20,244 nucleotides of DNA from the NCBI GenBank assembly GCA_035591015.1, contig JAXIUW010199176.1, forward strand, positions 1 through 20,244, in the 5' to 3' direction. The notes beneath the pieces are model-generated. The model was not told the origin of the DNA. It worked only from the letters and a program-made list of their open reading frames with translations, and did no database searches. Positions within the stretch are counted from its first letter, which is position 1; each line of letters begins with the position of its first letter. The stretch comes from Cephalothrix simula. Lineage: Eukaryota > Nemertea > Palaeonemertea > Archinemertea > Cephalotrichidae. Position numbers and translations under genes: made by a program. This document shows positions 8,024-19,032 of the stretch, piece by piece.

Positions 8024-8752
8024 GTTTTGAGAACATTTAAAGACATTTTGTACAATTTTTACAGAAGTTTTTATGCAAGCAAAGTTCATCAATTCGACGT
8101 TAAGATAACGTTAGGTGTTCCAACAAAAATATATTTATCAGATTAGGAGAGTATATGTTAATTTATGCTAGTCAAAATGCTCAACATGCCTTTGTTAAAT
8201 TATTATATGAAGCCCTATGACACCTTATAAAATTTCACCTGTTGCATGTATATATAATGATCTGCACCATCTATGTAATGTTTCGTGCTTGTATGTAATT
8301 TTGCTCGCCATGCTGCTCGGCTTATTTATAATAGGTAGGAAAATAGGGAAAATTTTGTGATTTTGTGTAAGGCTGACTTAGTAGGTATAAGGGGGATTTT
8401 TTCCAATGTTTCTATGTTGTAGAGTGATTTTATTTAATGTTTTAAAGTATTTTAAAGCATTTCAGTGTTGTGAATAGTATCATTATATTTAATAATATTT
8501 GTCATATTATTTAATAAGTTACTGAGAAATAAGTTTTTACCATAAAGTTTTCAAGAAATAATAAGTTCTTTTCGAAAAAGTTTTTTTCAGATAACAATTT
8601 TTTCTTTCAAAGTAATCTTTGTTCTTATCAATTTTAGACTATTAGCTTACATGTACTAATAATCAAAATATGAATGAGTTAGATCCTTGTTTGAATATAC
8701 TTATATTCCTTAAAGTCAAGTTTGAGTCATAGTTTGGTCACCGGTTTTGACT

Positions 8753-8794
8753 TATGATAAAATATTTAAGTATTATGATAAAATATTTAAGTAT
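8753..8794 (+). repeat. Exact 21-bp tandem duplication
   Basis: The 21-mer beginning tatgataaaatattt occurs twice in perfect tandem (8753-8773, 8774-8794). A diverged partial third copy (taatgataaaacataagtat) follows to about 8814. Confidence 0.85.
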
Positions 8795-9489
8795 TAATGA
8801 TAAAACATAAGTATCTATTGTCTAACCTAACTAAGTGTCTCATTTTGATAAACGTCTGAGTAATTTTAACTTATTTCTTGTGACTTATTTTACATAATTT
8901 CGACACTGAATATGTATTATATTTTGAGATTAATTTATCGTTAGTATATATTATATAACCTCTTAAAACCTGCTCTAAAAGGGTCCTAGTTCTGACACCA
9001 TGTTTTGTTATGCTTTATATATATATTATTTTTCTTTTTTTGAAGCCTATTAGTCTTTTTTAAGACTGCATGGGGTCACATCTAGGACCTAGTCCTACAC
9101 GATATTACGAATTTCTTAAAATATATTTATCGAGTTGAATTATGGTGCTCTAGATTTAGACTCGTAGATTTGAGTTGTTTTTAAGTTATTCTGAGCAGCC
9201 GGGATAGCAAAATTTGTGTTTTGTGGCTATTATGCCAATGTTATTATGTATAATACCCTGTGTGTTTTATATACAGGTGTATATTTTATACACACATACA
9301 CAAGTAGCGAAAACATGACCAATGATCTCAGGAAAACGGCAGCTCGTTATAGTTTTGCTCGCGTAGCTTAGAATGTAGGTTGTAGGTCTTAAAAAATCGC
9401 GCGCTATTTGCTTGAGTATCGCGCGAATTTTATCGAGTAAGCATATCTCGGAATAATAATTTTGATTTCATACTTAATTGATTGTATTC

Positions 9490-9495
9490 AATAAA
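9490..9495 (+). terminator. Candidate AATAAA polyadenylation signal for CDC25
   Basis: First canonical AATAAA downstream of the CDC25 stop on the + strand. No transcript evidence is available, and AT-rich DNA yields such hexamers by chance. Confidence 0.3.
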
Positions 9496-11260
9496 TTATT
9501 CGTTAAGGTGAAAACAAAATTCATTTTGTTCACAATCTTAGAAACGGTGTTTTAAAAAGATTGTAGAAAATAATATGATTAATATATATTTTTATGGAGG
9601 TATAAGTTAGACAATTTTAATTTTAAAAATTTCGCACTATGAATAATAGCATGCTTTAAATCGTAAATGAATAATTTAATCTTAAAAGGGAGACTAAAAC
9701 GTCACGCTATGACGTCATAATTTTAATTTTTCCTAGTGACATAAGTGTTGTTTAGTTACATGTGTGTGTAGTTATTCAGACCCTCTTGTTACTGGCCTTT
9801 AATCCCCCTCAATGCAATAATAAATTAAGAATCAATTGAATATTGTATTTGTCAATTTATAAGAAATGTTTGGAGTTCTGTCATGGTGCTAATATTCTCC
9901 TGTTCAAAATGGTTTGGAAATTTTGGTTTGGCATGCAAATTTTCTTTATCCCCTCCCGTGGAGCATATATTTTTGGAAATGGCATGAATAATTTAGTCAA
10001 GCGGGAGGGGATGGTTAGGGTTAGGGAGATTTATTATTTACCACCACCTGGTGAGGAGTGGTGGCAAAAAATGTGATTGTTATGACATGCACTTTTGTGC
10101 ATATTCTGCCCTACCTCTCCCCATCAGGTAGTAAATTAATTCTTCCCCATTTTCCGAAAATATAGAATCGTCAATTTTTCCGTCATTTCTGTAACATTGT
10201 TTCCTGAATATAATCTGAACACTTTTGAACAAGAAGACACAAGTTTCTGGACTCGTGCATGGACCTTGGTTGAGAGAACATGACGCTGTATAGTCCTGCG
10301 ATTTATAAATCGTTTTGCTCAGGTGCGGGTACGAACTCCGTTAGGCCTTTTCAGGTATTCGAGAGGAGCAGCCGAGATATATTTGGTCCTCGTAAATTTG
10401 GCGTACAAAACGCCCAAACTTGCATACCGGTACATGTACATTCTGGTACGTAGGCCTACCGGTATTATTACTCCATTTAGGGGCCGATAGAAAATAGGTC
10501 CGCATTACTTCGGTGCTTTTTTAACCGCCCCCTCCCCGTGTCCGCACTGAAATAAGTCCCTGATACACGCATGTATTGAAGAGGATTACTGTGTTTAAGT
10601 AGCATACATCATTTCTTACATTTGCTATAATTATTACTAGTGAGGCTCTGTCACGATTTTGGCAAATGTAATATAAATTTTGAAGGAGCTATTTTGCGTG
10701 ATAGGAAACCCTACGGAATTCCACTCTGGCCCCTCCCCTGTCCGCAATCGGACTTTTGTGTGAACGTGTTTTAATACGGTTTGTGTTTCGATCCCCGATA
10801 CATTTTCGGTCGGAGCCACGAAGGGATGGGTTGAACCGTATCCATGCAGTAAAATATGACGCTTTCTCTCTGCATGGGCTTCTTTCGTCAACCCTATACG
10901 ATGAGCGGACAGGCATCCAGACACTCAAATATTTTTTGAGATGCTCGCAATTCCAAGTTATCCTAAGACCAAGGAATAGTCATACATTGTCATGGACTAA
11001 GCGGTTAATGTTTCAATTTGTTTGTAATGCATTTTTATGTCCGTTTTTTGGAGCTGTGGGCTTTTTGACGCAGGAGTCATGAGTTTATCAACTGCCTATC
11101 AACCCCGGGCCAAAAATGGCATGATCTCTAAAAATGCAGGTTTTGGGTTCTGCACAAAATAATGATTCGTTAGATCTGCCCCGCCTGGGTTGAGTCAGAT
11201 ACCGCACTTAAGTCTTTTGTTATCGTCCCCTGGGGATTGCACTTTTTAAGGAACAACACT
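9496..11260. other. Intergenic, no supported gene
   Basis: Open frames here are short and unlike known proteins. Small structures seen: a CRE TGACGTCA (9710-9717), an 11-bp inverted repeat atcccctcccg (9948-9958 with 10002-10012), a ccaccac/gtggtgg hairpin (10041-10064) and short accggt palindromes near 10425-10465. Confidence 0.5.
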
Positions 11261-11405
11261 CTACCGGTGTAAAGGGGATACCTGTCCGGGTTGTATACCT
11301 TGAATATTGATGACGAAAGAAGCCCAGGGATGAATGTCCCCTCTAGGGATAAATGTCCTCCCTCAGTATACAAAGAGGACAAAAATCCCTGTCACACCGG
11401 TATAG
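11261..11405. repeat. Imperfect inverted-repeat element, about 145 bp
   Basis: The left arm 11261-11298 (ctaccggtgt...gtatac) and right arm 11366-11405 (gtatac...acaccggtatag) are imperfect inverted copies around a spacer of about 67 bp. It is MITE-like with no coding capacity. Confidence 0.6.
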
Positions 11406-11530
11406 GACTTTATAATCTTTGTACATGTCTAAAAAAAATGTTCACGGGTAGCCCACAGCCGGAAAAGTCCATCGCTGGAATCTCCTCTAACATACCAAAA
11501 ATTGACAAAATCTTTAAAAATCGGGCTCAG

Positions 11531-12414
11531 TTTTTGAGTTCGCGCATGCGCATGTGCAAGAACGTCAACTCGCCGAAAATTAAAAAACAACCATGCCATT
11601 TGACTAATTGGGTGCATGTTTCTGTCTATCCATCAATAATACATTTGTATGTCCGAAACTTACCGGTAACCCTTTTCGAGATAAGCAATTTGAAATTTCG
11701 AAAATCGACATTTCAGTCGCTTGTATCTCGAAAACGGTTGGGTTTAATAGGCATATGTGCAATTGATATGTGTCATATGTATAACAGACAGATCGAAATG
11801 TGCCCCATATTTTCGCAGCCCAGAAATATCGGAAAATACGCCCAATAGAGCACAAAATGAGGGGCAAATGCCTTCTGGGTATAACAGAAAAAGGTATGCC
11901 ATTCGACTAATTGGATGCATGTAATAGATGCCCTAAACCGAACCATTTTCGAGATTATTAGCGATTGAAAAATCCGAAAATCAACCATTAAGCCGCTCAC
12001 GTCTCGAGAACGGTTGGATTTAAGGCTATAAATGTATTACAGACAGATAGAAAAATCCCCCTTAGTCCATAAGACACGTTTTTCGAGTTTTACCTAGTTT
12101 AAGATCGTTTAAACATTTGCGAATAATTTGTGTTTTAATGGGCGTTTTTTGCGCATTTTCCGCTATGTCTGGGTCACGGTGCCCAAACATGGACAACAAC
12201 AATGCCATTTGACCAATAGAGGGCATATATCTATCTGCCTGTTATATATTTATATGCCCTTTCGAGAGATGAGCGGCTGAAAAATTTATTTTCGGAATTT
12301 CAATATCGCTAATATCGGTTTCTGGCATACATTGTATATATGCACCCAACTAGTCGAATGACATTTTTCAATTTTAGGCGAGTTGACGTTCTTGCACATG
12401 CGCTAAGTCAAAAA
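11531..12414. mobile_element. Composite foldback element, about 0.88 kb, nonautonomous
   Basis: The outer arms (about 11531-11620 and 12335-12414) are inverted copies that share catgtgcaagaacgtcaact and the following gactar-ttgggtgca. Inside, a unit starting gccatt(t/c)gac recurs directly at 11595 and 11898 (303 bp apart) and near 12204, where the sequence runs into an inverted unit. Shared inner words include atctcgaaaacggttgg / gtctcgagaacggttgg and aacagacagat / tacagacagat. No transposase frame is seen; the open frames here arise from the repeats. Confidence 0.75.
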
Positions 12415-15266
12415 CACCGTTAAAAAGGCGGTACCGTTACAGCTTATCCGAGCTGATTTTATCTTCTGAATAAAACTAAAAGTGACGGGGGTGTGCCGCT
12501 TGATCTTTGAAAGTCGCAAAATGGACAATTTAAAAAAATATTTGGCCAAAGTTGAAATTTTAGATACAAAGGTACATTTCGGCTATAAAATTTCCCGAAA
12601 ACATACCCCTTTTCATCGGCACATTCCCGCCAATATTTTGTACTAAGTTACCCCCCCCCCCCGGACAAAGAATACTAACTAACGAGGAAACAGTGTCCAA
12701 TGTCTTTCAAATTTCTTCGAAAAATCTTTTTCTTTTAATAATACTTTGTGACCATTGAATTCTGTTCTCTATTACTACAGAAATAATGAACAACCATTCA
12801 TACCCACAACCACAAAATTGCCTAACCAGGATATCTAAATGAAAAATCTAAATACTGGTATTGTAAAATATTTATAAAAAACAAAAAAAAATTAAATTTG
12901 TTCCAAATCTTATCTTTTACTTATCTCAAAAATAAAATGGCATTAACAATAATAATGTATGTCATAAAAAATTGACAATGCATTGTAATAGGCACATTTT
13001 GACTATGAATTTTATCACAAATTCTGGACTACATGTATTTTTGAGCAATACCTGGTATAGACAATAATTAAACATTCATAACCATGGCACCAACTCAATA
13101 AAAAACAACAGTTAATAGCAATAGTCCAGATAACATGAAATAGTTAAAATACCATTCTAAAACAAAAGTTTTAGTAAAATAAAAATATTTCGAGAATCTG
13201 GATCTCTTGCATTAACTTTTTAAGATATCTTTTTTTTATTTTTCAAACGTTTCTGAATGAATGATTTTTCAGACTCCAGCAAGTCCACGAGGGAAAATTG
13301 GAGGGTCCTGAAAAGGACCCAAGGGATAGTGTAGATTCTATTGCGTAGAGGAGAGAAGGCTAGGTGTGGAGAAATTTGCATCTTCAGTCTTCAGGCTTCA
13401 GTGAAAAGGTTTCGTCTTCTTGAAAAATAGTCTGTAGGGCTCCATAAATCCATCAGAAAACTTGGCTGTAAATATGATATGTTTTGCCTCGAGTTTGATC
13501 ATTTTAAAGTCCAATAGCTCAGCACAAATGTCAAAATGTCATTAACACAACAATATTCAGTTTATCACTAATTTCATAGTCCACTCTGTCAACTATAAAA
13601 CACATTTGACACTGTATTCGTAATCAATACTTATACAGTAACGTCTGAGCGGCTCGATCTGAGCTAAAAGCTCGCACCATGCAAAAAGTTAATACTTAAA
13701 CGGATAAATGATTGTCTCCGTCTTTATGGTTTCATAGCTAATCGTCACATGGCTATCATCTATGTTCAAAGCTGAGTATTTCATGGTTTGCAGGCAATCC
13801 AAATCATGGTACAAAAATGCAAAAGTAAACAAGTCTAATCAATAAGCACAACTTGTCGACTCTGATCAGCAAATCAATGTAACACATCGTAGTTGAAATA
13901 AACTTTAAGTTCATCATTTTGGCATATCTTGATATAAACATAACCACGAGGAAAGTCAATTATTGCACAAATGAGAGATTCACAACATCAAATGGTTTGT
14001 TCTTGACTTTCTTTTGATCATCATGGTAATGCCAGTTTGAAAACTACGGATCATCTCAGTGCTTTTTTAAAAAGTACCTAATATATAGAAAGACTAGAGG
14101 CCCTATGCATTTATGCATCACACTTAAAACATTATGTCATGGCCCTAAATAATGTCTTCCAAATCATAAAGACTAGTATTATCAATTAAGCACAAATAAA
14201 TGCAAATAAAAGCTAAGTTTTCTGATCATTACAATGCAATAACATTGTTGCATATATGATAAAAATATCCCTCCCATAGAAAAAATATATCCCGACCCAT
14301 CTATACCCCTTATTACACTGGTCCACTGCACAAAATGACTAGGGAAAAATTTTTGGCAGTAATCCCCAGTTTATGGCATATGCCTGAGAACCATTTGGTC
14401 CTTAGTCTAAATAAATATAAGGAGCCCTAAAAACTTCACATTATATATCTAGTAAACATTATTAAAATCTAGAAAATGAAACTTTCTCAGCATTAATTAC
14501 TATTTACAAATAAAAATATTGCTTATCAGCCTGAAGACTTAAGATATAAAACATTACGGTATTGATTTAAGAGCTATATACTATTATTAAACTGTATCTA
14601 TGGGGAATATTTAATGAGATCAATTTATTTAATCTAAACTATTGTAAGAAGTAAGTTCAAATATCCAGGTATAAGTAAAGAATCAAGAGAAATAAATGAG
14701 TTCTAAGTACATGGAAGATTACTGAGCTCGAGAACATGCAAAACAAAAAACTTCAAAATTTAAACTACAAAGGAAGTTTTACCAGCTATTTTGAACAGCA
14801 TTGATAAAAATTCCTTTTTTAACAATTCATTGGAATGCAATGCAAATGACACTTATAAATATTTTTCAGAACCCTAATAAGCTTATCTTATTAAATCAAA
14901 ATGACCAAAAATTAATTTTCATTGAATACTGAAATAGACTCATTACACATTACTATTTGATTGGTACCTTCATAAGGTAATTTGATAGAAAAAAAACAAG
15001 TGCATTTAATTAAATACTATTCCAGACATTCAATATTAAGTAAAATTGAATTATGATTACACTCTGATATGAATAAAAAACTTTAATACAAATTAAATCA
15101 ACAATCATATTTCAACTTTAAAAATTTTGAATTTTCTTTAAACCATATTGAATTACGATTCTGAAAAATAATTTAAGAATCGATCACAATGTCATTCGCT
15201 GGATTCATCATATCATTCATACATAATTATCATATCAAAGCACCATATTATAAATATCAATTATAC
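12415..15266. other. AT-rich region, in part the probable PNRC2-like 3' UTR
   Basis: No coding frame is supported. A C12 run lies at 12651-12662. The stretch nearest 15267 probably holds the 3' UTR of the minus-strand gene. Minus-strand AATAAA hexamers (TTTATT on +) occur, for example at 14624-14629, but none can be chosen with confidence. Confidence 0.4.
14624..14629 (-). terminator. Candidate polyadenylation signal of the PNRC2-like gene
   Basis: AATAAA on the minus strand about 640 bases past the stop codon. One of several chance-prone candidates in AT-rich DNA. Confidence 0.2.
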
Positions 15267-15674
15267 TTATGCCTGGACTTTGAGCAGCATCTTTAACTGA
15301 TGCGCCATAGTTTCATTATAAAAAACCCTAGGAGGTGACACATTATTTGATGGGTTTTCGTCAACGAAACTAACCCAATGCAAAGGGGGCTTAGGAAGCA
15401 CTTTAGGAGATGGCGGATCACTGAATTTAGCACCAGCGTAGTTACCAGAGGCTTGGGCAGCTGATGGGCTGGACGGAGTTGGAATCACTAAAGGTGAAAC
15501 TCTACCTCTGGTTGAACTTTTTGAAGATTCTATCTTCATCGGTGGTGATGGCGTAGCGCGATCTCTACCATTGGAATGCATTTTTTTAGTGCTGCGGTAT
15601 CCATTCATCATTGAAGAATTGTCCTTCTTCCCATTCATGGCTGGTGAAGTCGTACGGACACAAGCTTGACACAT
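15267..15674 (-). CDS. PNRC2: PNRC2-like proline-rich nuclear receptor coactivator / decapping adaptor
   Basis: Single coding exon of 135 codons, near the 139 residues of human PNRC2. Known family role: links DCP1 (EVH1 domain) and UPF1 to promote decapping in nonsense-mediated decay, and binds nuclear receptors. Seen: a Ser/Lys-rich N-terminal part; [13 protein letters not shown] (78-90) followed by [11 protein letters not shown] (91-101), the family's diagnostic proline-rich SH3/EVH1-binding motif; and a C-terminal LKMLLKVQA with an LxxLL nuclear-receptor box (127-131), almost the vertebrate ending. The first ATG (15674) has weak context and an in-frame TGA 24 bases upstream. The Met at codon 13 (gccATGa) has better context and may be the real start, giving 123 residues. 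It faces away from the + strand gene at 17900 and onwards. Confidence 0.93.
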   Translation of the reverse strand: MCQACVRTTSPAMNGKKDNSSMMNGYRSTKKMHSNGRDRATPSPPMKIESSKSSTRGRVSPLVIPTPSSPSAAQASGNYAGAKFSDPPSPKVLPKPPLHWVSFVDENPSNNVSPPRVFYNETMAHQLKMLLKVQA

Positions 15675-16183
15675 CGAAAAATCTGGTTTTCACACAAAGG
15701 AAAACAAGCTGCTCACAAAAATGAGACAGATTCACAATAATAGAACTATTTGATCAACGTGGAACGTCTACTGAGGATTTAGCACAACCAAGATTAAGAT
15801 CAAATAAATGTTTGTTCAATTCAGTAAATACTGACAATAATATTGCAACAGTTATCAGCAATCTTTTGACTAATTCTTTATCACAAATTCAATGGTAAAC
15901 AAGGATAATGAATTCAAGATGGCCGATTTTTTCTGACACAAAGGTCGATGCGAACGGCGTAGAAAGCTGTTAATCGAAAACCAAAAGATGAAATAAAGCC
16001 AAAAGTATACCTAAATGTTCTTCATTAATTGTAGATTCAATTTCTCCAAATTTTGATAAGATGAATTAGAATTTTGAGCCGAAATCAATCCTAAACTATG
16101 GACATAACAAATCTATCGATCTCCTCCTTCCCTACATCTGGATAATCAACAATGCGCGGACCAATCAAATGCGTCGAAACAAA

Positions 16184-16200
16184 TCATGTGACATGAGTCA
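16184..16200. promoter_or_regulatory. E-box TCATGTGAC next to AP-1 TGAGTCA
   Basis: Two consensus sites one base apart, about 510 bp upstream of the PNRC2-like start codon. This is a motif match only. Confidence 0.35.
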
Positions 16201-16415
16201 CTAGTCCAAATTTGGAACAAGCACCTGGTGACGCACTTAGGCCAAACAAATGTAATTAGTCGTTTCCATATAACAACAATCATTGAGCGTCGGTGAATTG
16301 TTTGTCAAGTTTCATGGTTTGTTTAGATGGCTTATCAAAAAATTATGCAATTGTGCATTGGCCATGTTGGCGTGAATGGTGAACGAAGACCGGCTGGTCT
16401 TTTTTTTCTCCATAA

Positions 16416-16529
16416 AGGTGCACTTGACGAAAATATGATAAGCTTATCGATAGCTTTTATCGCTTCTTTAGTCTAAGTTATCGCTATGTAGATAGCGGAG
16501 TGCTATCCATTTTCGTCAATCATGCACCT
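16416..16529. repeat. Inverted-repeat element with TATCG-rich core
   Basis: The arms aggtgca(c)ttgacgaaaat (16416-16435) and its inverted partner attttcgtcaatcatgcacct (16509-16529) enclose a core in which tatcg/cgata-type words recur, including TATCGATA. It may be a MITE or a palindromic regulatory block. Confidence 0.6.
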
Positions 16530-16624
16530 CTCTCCTTTTTTTCTGGAGTTTTACTGTTTAAGTATAATTCCGGCTATAGATTACAGATGGCGCCACATTT
16601 GAAAGAAACAAAATTTATTTTGTT

Positions 16625-16683
16625 GGCCTATGTAGACACTGGTTCCCATACCCGATTCGGGGTATGGGAACCAGTCTATGGCC
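16625..16683. repeat. Perfect 16-bp hairpin within ggcc-bounded inverted repeat
   Basis: actggttcccataccc (16638-16653) is perfectly repeated in inverse at 16660-16675 around a 6-nt loop. The outer ggcctatg / catggcc-like flanks extend the pairing imperfectly to 16625-16683. Confidence 0.85.
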
Positions 16684-16849
16684 TATGGGTTTTTAACTTT
16701 TAAAAAATTTAATATACCATACTTTTAGATTTTTTACTATTTTTTGACGAAGAAAGTCCAATCTCCAAAGCTTATCATGTAAAATATTTTTTCCGGAATA
16801 TTTCGTTAATTTCCGAAATAGTTTCCGAGCAAACTTGGAAATCTCTAAA

Positions 16850-16857
16850 TGACGTCA
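16850..16857. promoter_or_regulatory. CRE octamer TGACGTCA
   Basis: A perfect palindromic CREB/ATF site between the divergent genes. Motif match only. Confidence 0.4.
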
Positions 16858-17490
16858 TCAAAGCAGACGGGGAATCCCTTATGACCATGCCCTGAATATC
16901 AAATTTTGATCGATAAAATACGAAACTTTAATGTCGTGTTTGACGTTTAAAATCCTTGTAAATTGCATGGTAAAGGGAATATAGAGGTAAGAAATTGTCT
17001 GTTGTATGATAATTTCTAAAATATTTAACAATTTTACTTGTTTTTTTCTTAGAAATAGTGATTTTTTTTGAAAAACAAGTTTTACTGCGACACATCAGAA
17101 ATCTGTGACGTCGTTTTTATATTTTTGTACATTATCTTTGAAAATAAAATGTTCAGTGGAATTTTGATCTGAGTGATATATAGAAGAAATATGGCCTAAG
17201 GCTCAATGAGGGTATGACAGCTCATATGAGCGATATTGTCTGATTGTGTTTGTTACAATTACAAATTTATCTTAATTTTATCTAACGTTACTATCATGAT
17301 ATGATCATGACTAACTTGATTAATCGCCTCGTTAAACACATGTTAAAATCGCTATTTTGACAATTATTCGCTATTCATAATCGGTAAAATCGCTGCCATG
17401 GTGATTCATACACCTTGTTCCGGGAGACTAAGTCATTTTTATTGTTCCATAGTGGAAACTGGAAAGTTGGGTATATTAAAGGAGCTGTAT

Positions 17491-17512
17491 TGGCGCGAGT
17501 GACGTCACCAGG
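17491..17512. promoter_or_regulatory. Candidate core promoter: TTGGCGCG plus CRE TGACGTCA
   Basis: An E2F-like TTGGCGCG adjoins a CRE in GTGACGTCAC (CRE octamer at 17500-17507). GC-rich within AT-rich surroundings and about 400-500 bases upstream of the likely first exon of the + strand gene, it is the best promoter candidate for that gene. Confidence 0.4.
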
Positions 17513-17899
17513 GTAACTATATCTTCTAACTACGCATTGTTTTCAACTTGTTATAACAGTCTATTTAGATATTGAAAGAATTTGCACTTTGCGAATAAGT
17601 AAAAACAATGCATTTTAAAACATTTTTTGATCAAATGCTTATGTCAATATTAATTGACATTAGCAGTAATATGGGTACCCAGATTTCCAGCTAATATAGC
17701 TCCTTTAACAAATTGCGTCTGGCCTTCGATCGGAATGGACAACCTCATTTCATTTGCAGCTGCATATTGCGTCTGATTCATCGTAGTTTCCACAATAGCT
17801 ATTGCTAACTTCTCTGAATATACTGTATTATTTTCATCATATTCGTTAATAGTTTTCACCTATTTCTCGATTTTTCATTATTCATTTCCGTTATTTTAG

Positions 17900-18028
17900 G
17901 AAATATCATTTATTTGTTATACGCTTTTGTTGAGAAAAATCTCTAATTATCAGCAAAAAATCATAGGCCCCTGGCTCGTTCCTGCAGACAACCTGATGCC
18001 CTTATTGAGGTCGCGAAGGGACAGACAG
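17900..18028 (+). other. Probable noncoding first exon (5' UTR) of the + strand gene
   Basis: A strong donor, gacag|gtaagtaac, follows 18028. The 5' bound is uncertain: an acceptor-like ttattttag ends at 17899, or transcription may start further upstream. Spliced to the exon at 19302, no upstream frame reads through: phase 0 hits a TAG shortly after the junction, and the frame that meets the downstream ATG frame has internal stops. Hence I read it as 5' UTR. Confidence 0.4.
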
Positions 18029-18128
18029 GTAAGTAACATGCATAACACTAATCAAAGCAATGGCCAAGATCCGCTTTCATTAATGAGAATGCCATACCCT
18101 CCCTTAATGCTAATTGCAAACATGTTGA

Positions 18129-18172
18129 TGTTATATTAAATATAATGTTAATATTATATTAAATATAATATA
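18129..18172. repeat. AT palindromic repeat ttatattaaatataat, twice
   Basis: The self-complementary word ttatattaaatataat occurs twice in about 44 bp, joined by gttaata. It can form a hairpin and is typical of unstable AT islands. Confidence 0.7.
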
Positions 18173-18453
18173 AGATATGAATATATATAATTAGTAATTA
18201 AATTAGCATATCGGCAAAGAAAATCACAATCAGGGTTGGGCGGCAATCCTAATCATGCTATTACATATTCAAGTAACACCAAAAGATTCAAGCAAAATCT
18301 GGTAATTATTGCACAACTCCTGGGATTCATGCAATTTCATTATCACAGACATTTCTTGCTTGAAATCTCAATGGTAAGACTGCCATGTCATGATTTAATA
18401 TACACTAGCGAATCTCGCTTTTATTTAACAGTGTGGTGCCTAATTGGGGGATA

Positions 18454-18574
18454 GTGAATTCCCTGAAAAAAGTCATTGAATTTTTTTCGAAGAACCCTGG
18501 AAAAGTCAGGGAAAATGAAAATTATCACATTGACCACCCTCACTGATTTTTATTTTAATTACCACAGAACCAGG
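18454..18574 (+). repeat. Interspersed direct repeat, copy 1 (121 bp)
   Basis: Matches 19033-19153 with few differences over the whole length, with shared words such as gtcattgaatttttttcgaa and catcacattgaccaccctca (attatcacattg in this copy). A related fragment, ggaaaagtcagggaatttt, lies near 18900. No coding sense is seen. Confidence 0.85.
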
Positions 18575-19032
18575 CTTGTCCTTGACACAATTGAAAGCTC
18601 AGACCAAAAGATGACTAAAATACAATCGCCATAGATCACCCAGTCAAACTCAAAATTCTGTTGACTTTAAAGATAGGGAATAATGGCTGGTCAGGCTGGA
18701 GGCATCAGAAGGTTTCACAGTTGGGCTGCACTGAGAAAGTATCTTTGTCAATGAAGTTTTCACACAAATTTGGAACAGAAATACATTTTTTGCGCAATTT
18801 GTGATAAAGTTTGTGTGCAAAGTCAATGAAGATTGCTAACAAGCATCCTAATCTCGCAAGGAAATACATTTTGCAGATAGATATATAACTTAAATGTCAT
18901 GGAAAAGTCAGGGAATTTTCAGGAAAAATGACAAATTCAGGGAATTTTAATATTCAAGGGTTTATGCTATAAATTTTTTTAGCTTTACACATGAAAAATA
19001 TTGGCAGTTATCATCAAATTAGATTTTTGCTA

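Larger units (their letters stand above)
7676..9495 (+). other. Probable CDC25 3' UTR, AT-rich
   Basis: No open coding region is supported here. The stretch is very AT-rich with many ATTTA pentamers, a poly-T minisatellite (7921-8023) and a 21-bp tandem repeat (8753-8794). One perfect Pumilio-type element TGTATATA lies at 8247-8254. The first canonical AATAAA I find after the stop is at 9490-9495, so a long 3' UTR ending near 9510 is possible; an earlier end using a variant signal cannot be excluded. Confidence 0.45.
15675..17899. other. Divergent intergenic and promoter region
   Basis: Lies between the minus-strand PNRC2-like gene and a + strand gene. It holds a CCAAT motif (near 16161), an E-box TCATGTGAC (16184-16192), an AP-1 site TGAGTCA (16194-16200), a DRE-like TATCGATA (16445-16452), CREs at 16850-16857 and 17500-17507, and two inverted repeats. 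No coding gene is supported. Confidence 0.5.

Noticed and set aside
10012-10026. ggttagggttaggga, telomere-like
   Set aside because: Only two TTAGGG units, too few for an interstitial telomere.
9843-10076. 77-codon frame with a hydrophobic, Trp-rich product
   Set aside because: No recognisable family or splice context, and it overlaps small inverted repeats; looks like chance.
10756-11082. 108-codon + frame and overlapping minus frames at 10637-10928
   Set aside because: Mutually overlapping open frames with no motif or exon borders.
11291-11848. Longest open frame in the window (185 codons, +)
   Set aside because: It spans two inverted-repeat elements, overlaps minus-strand frames of similar length, and has no protein-like composition or motif.
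16500-16703. 67-codon + frame
   Set aside because: Built from the ends of two inverted repeats, including the perfect hairpin.
17650-17859. Minus-strand 69-codon frame as a gene
   Set aside because: Starts at GTG right after an in-frame stop, with no splice signals of quality and no known family.
17927-18139. Coding reading of the exon ending at 18028
   Set aside because: Starts at TTG, and the phase-0 join to 19302 meets a stop after ten codons.
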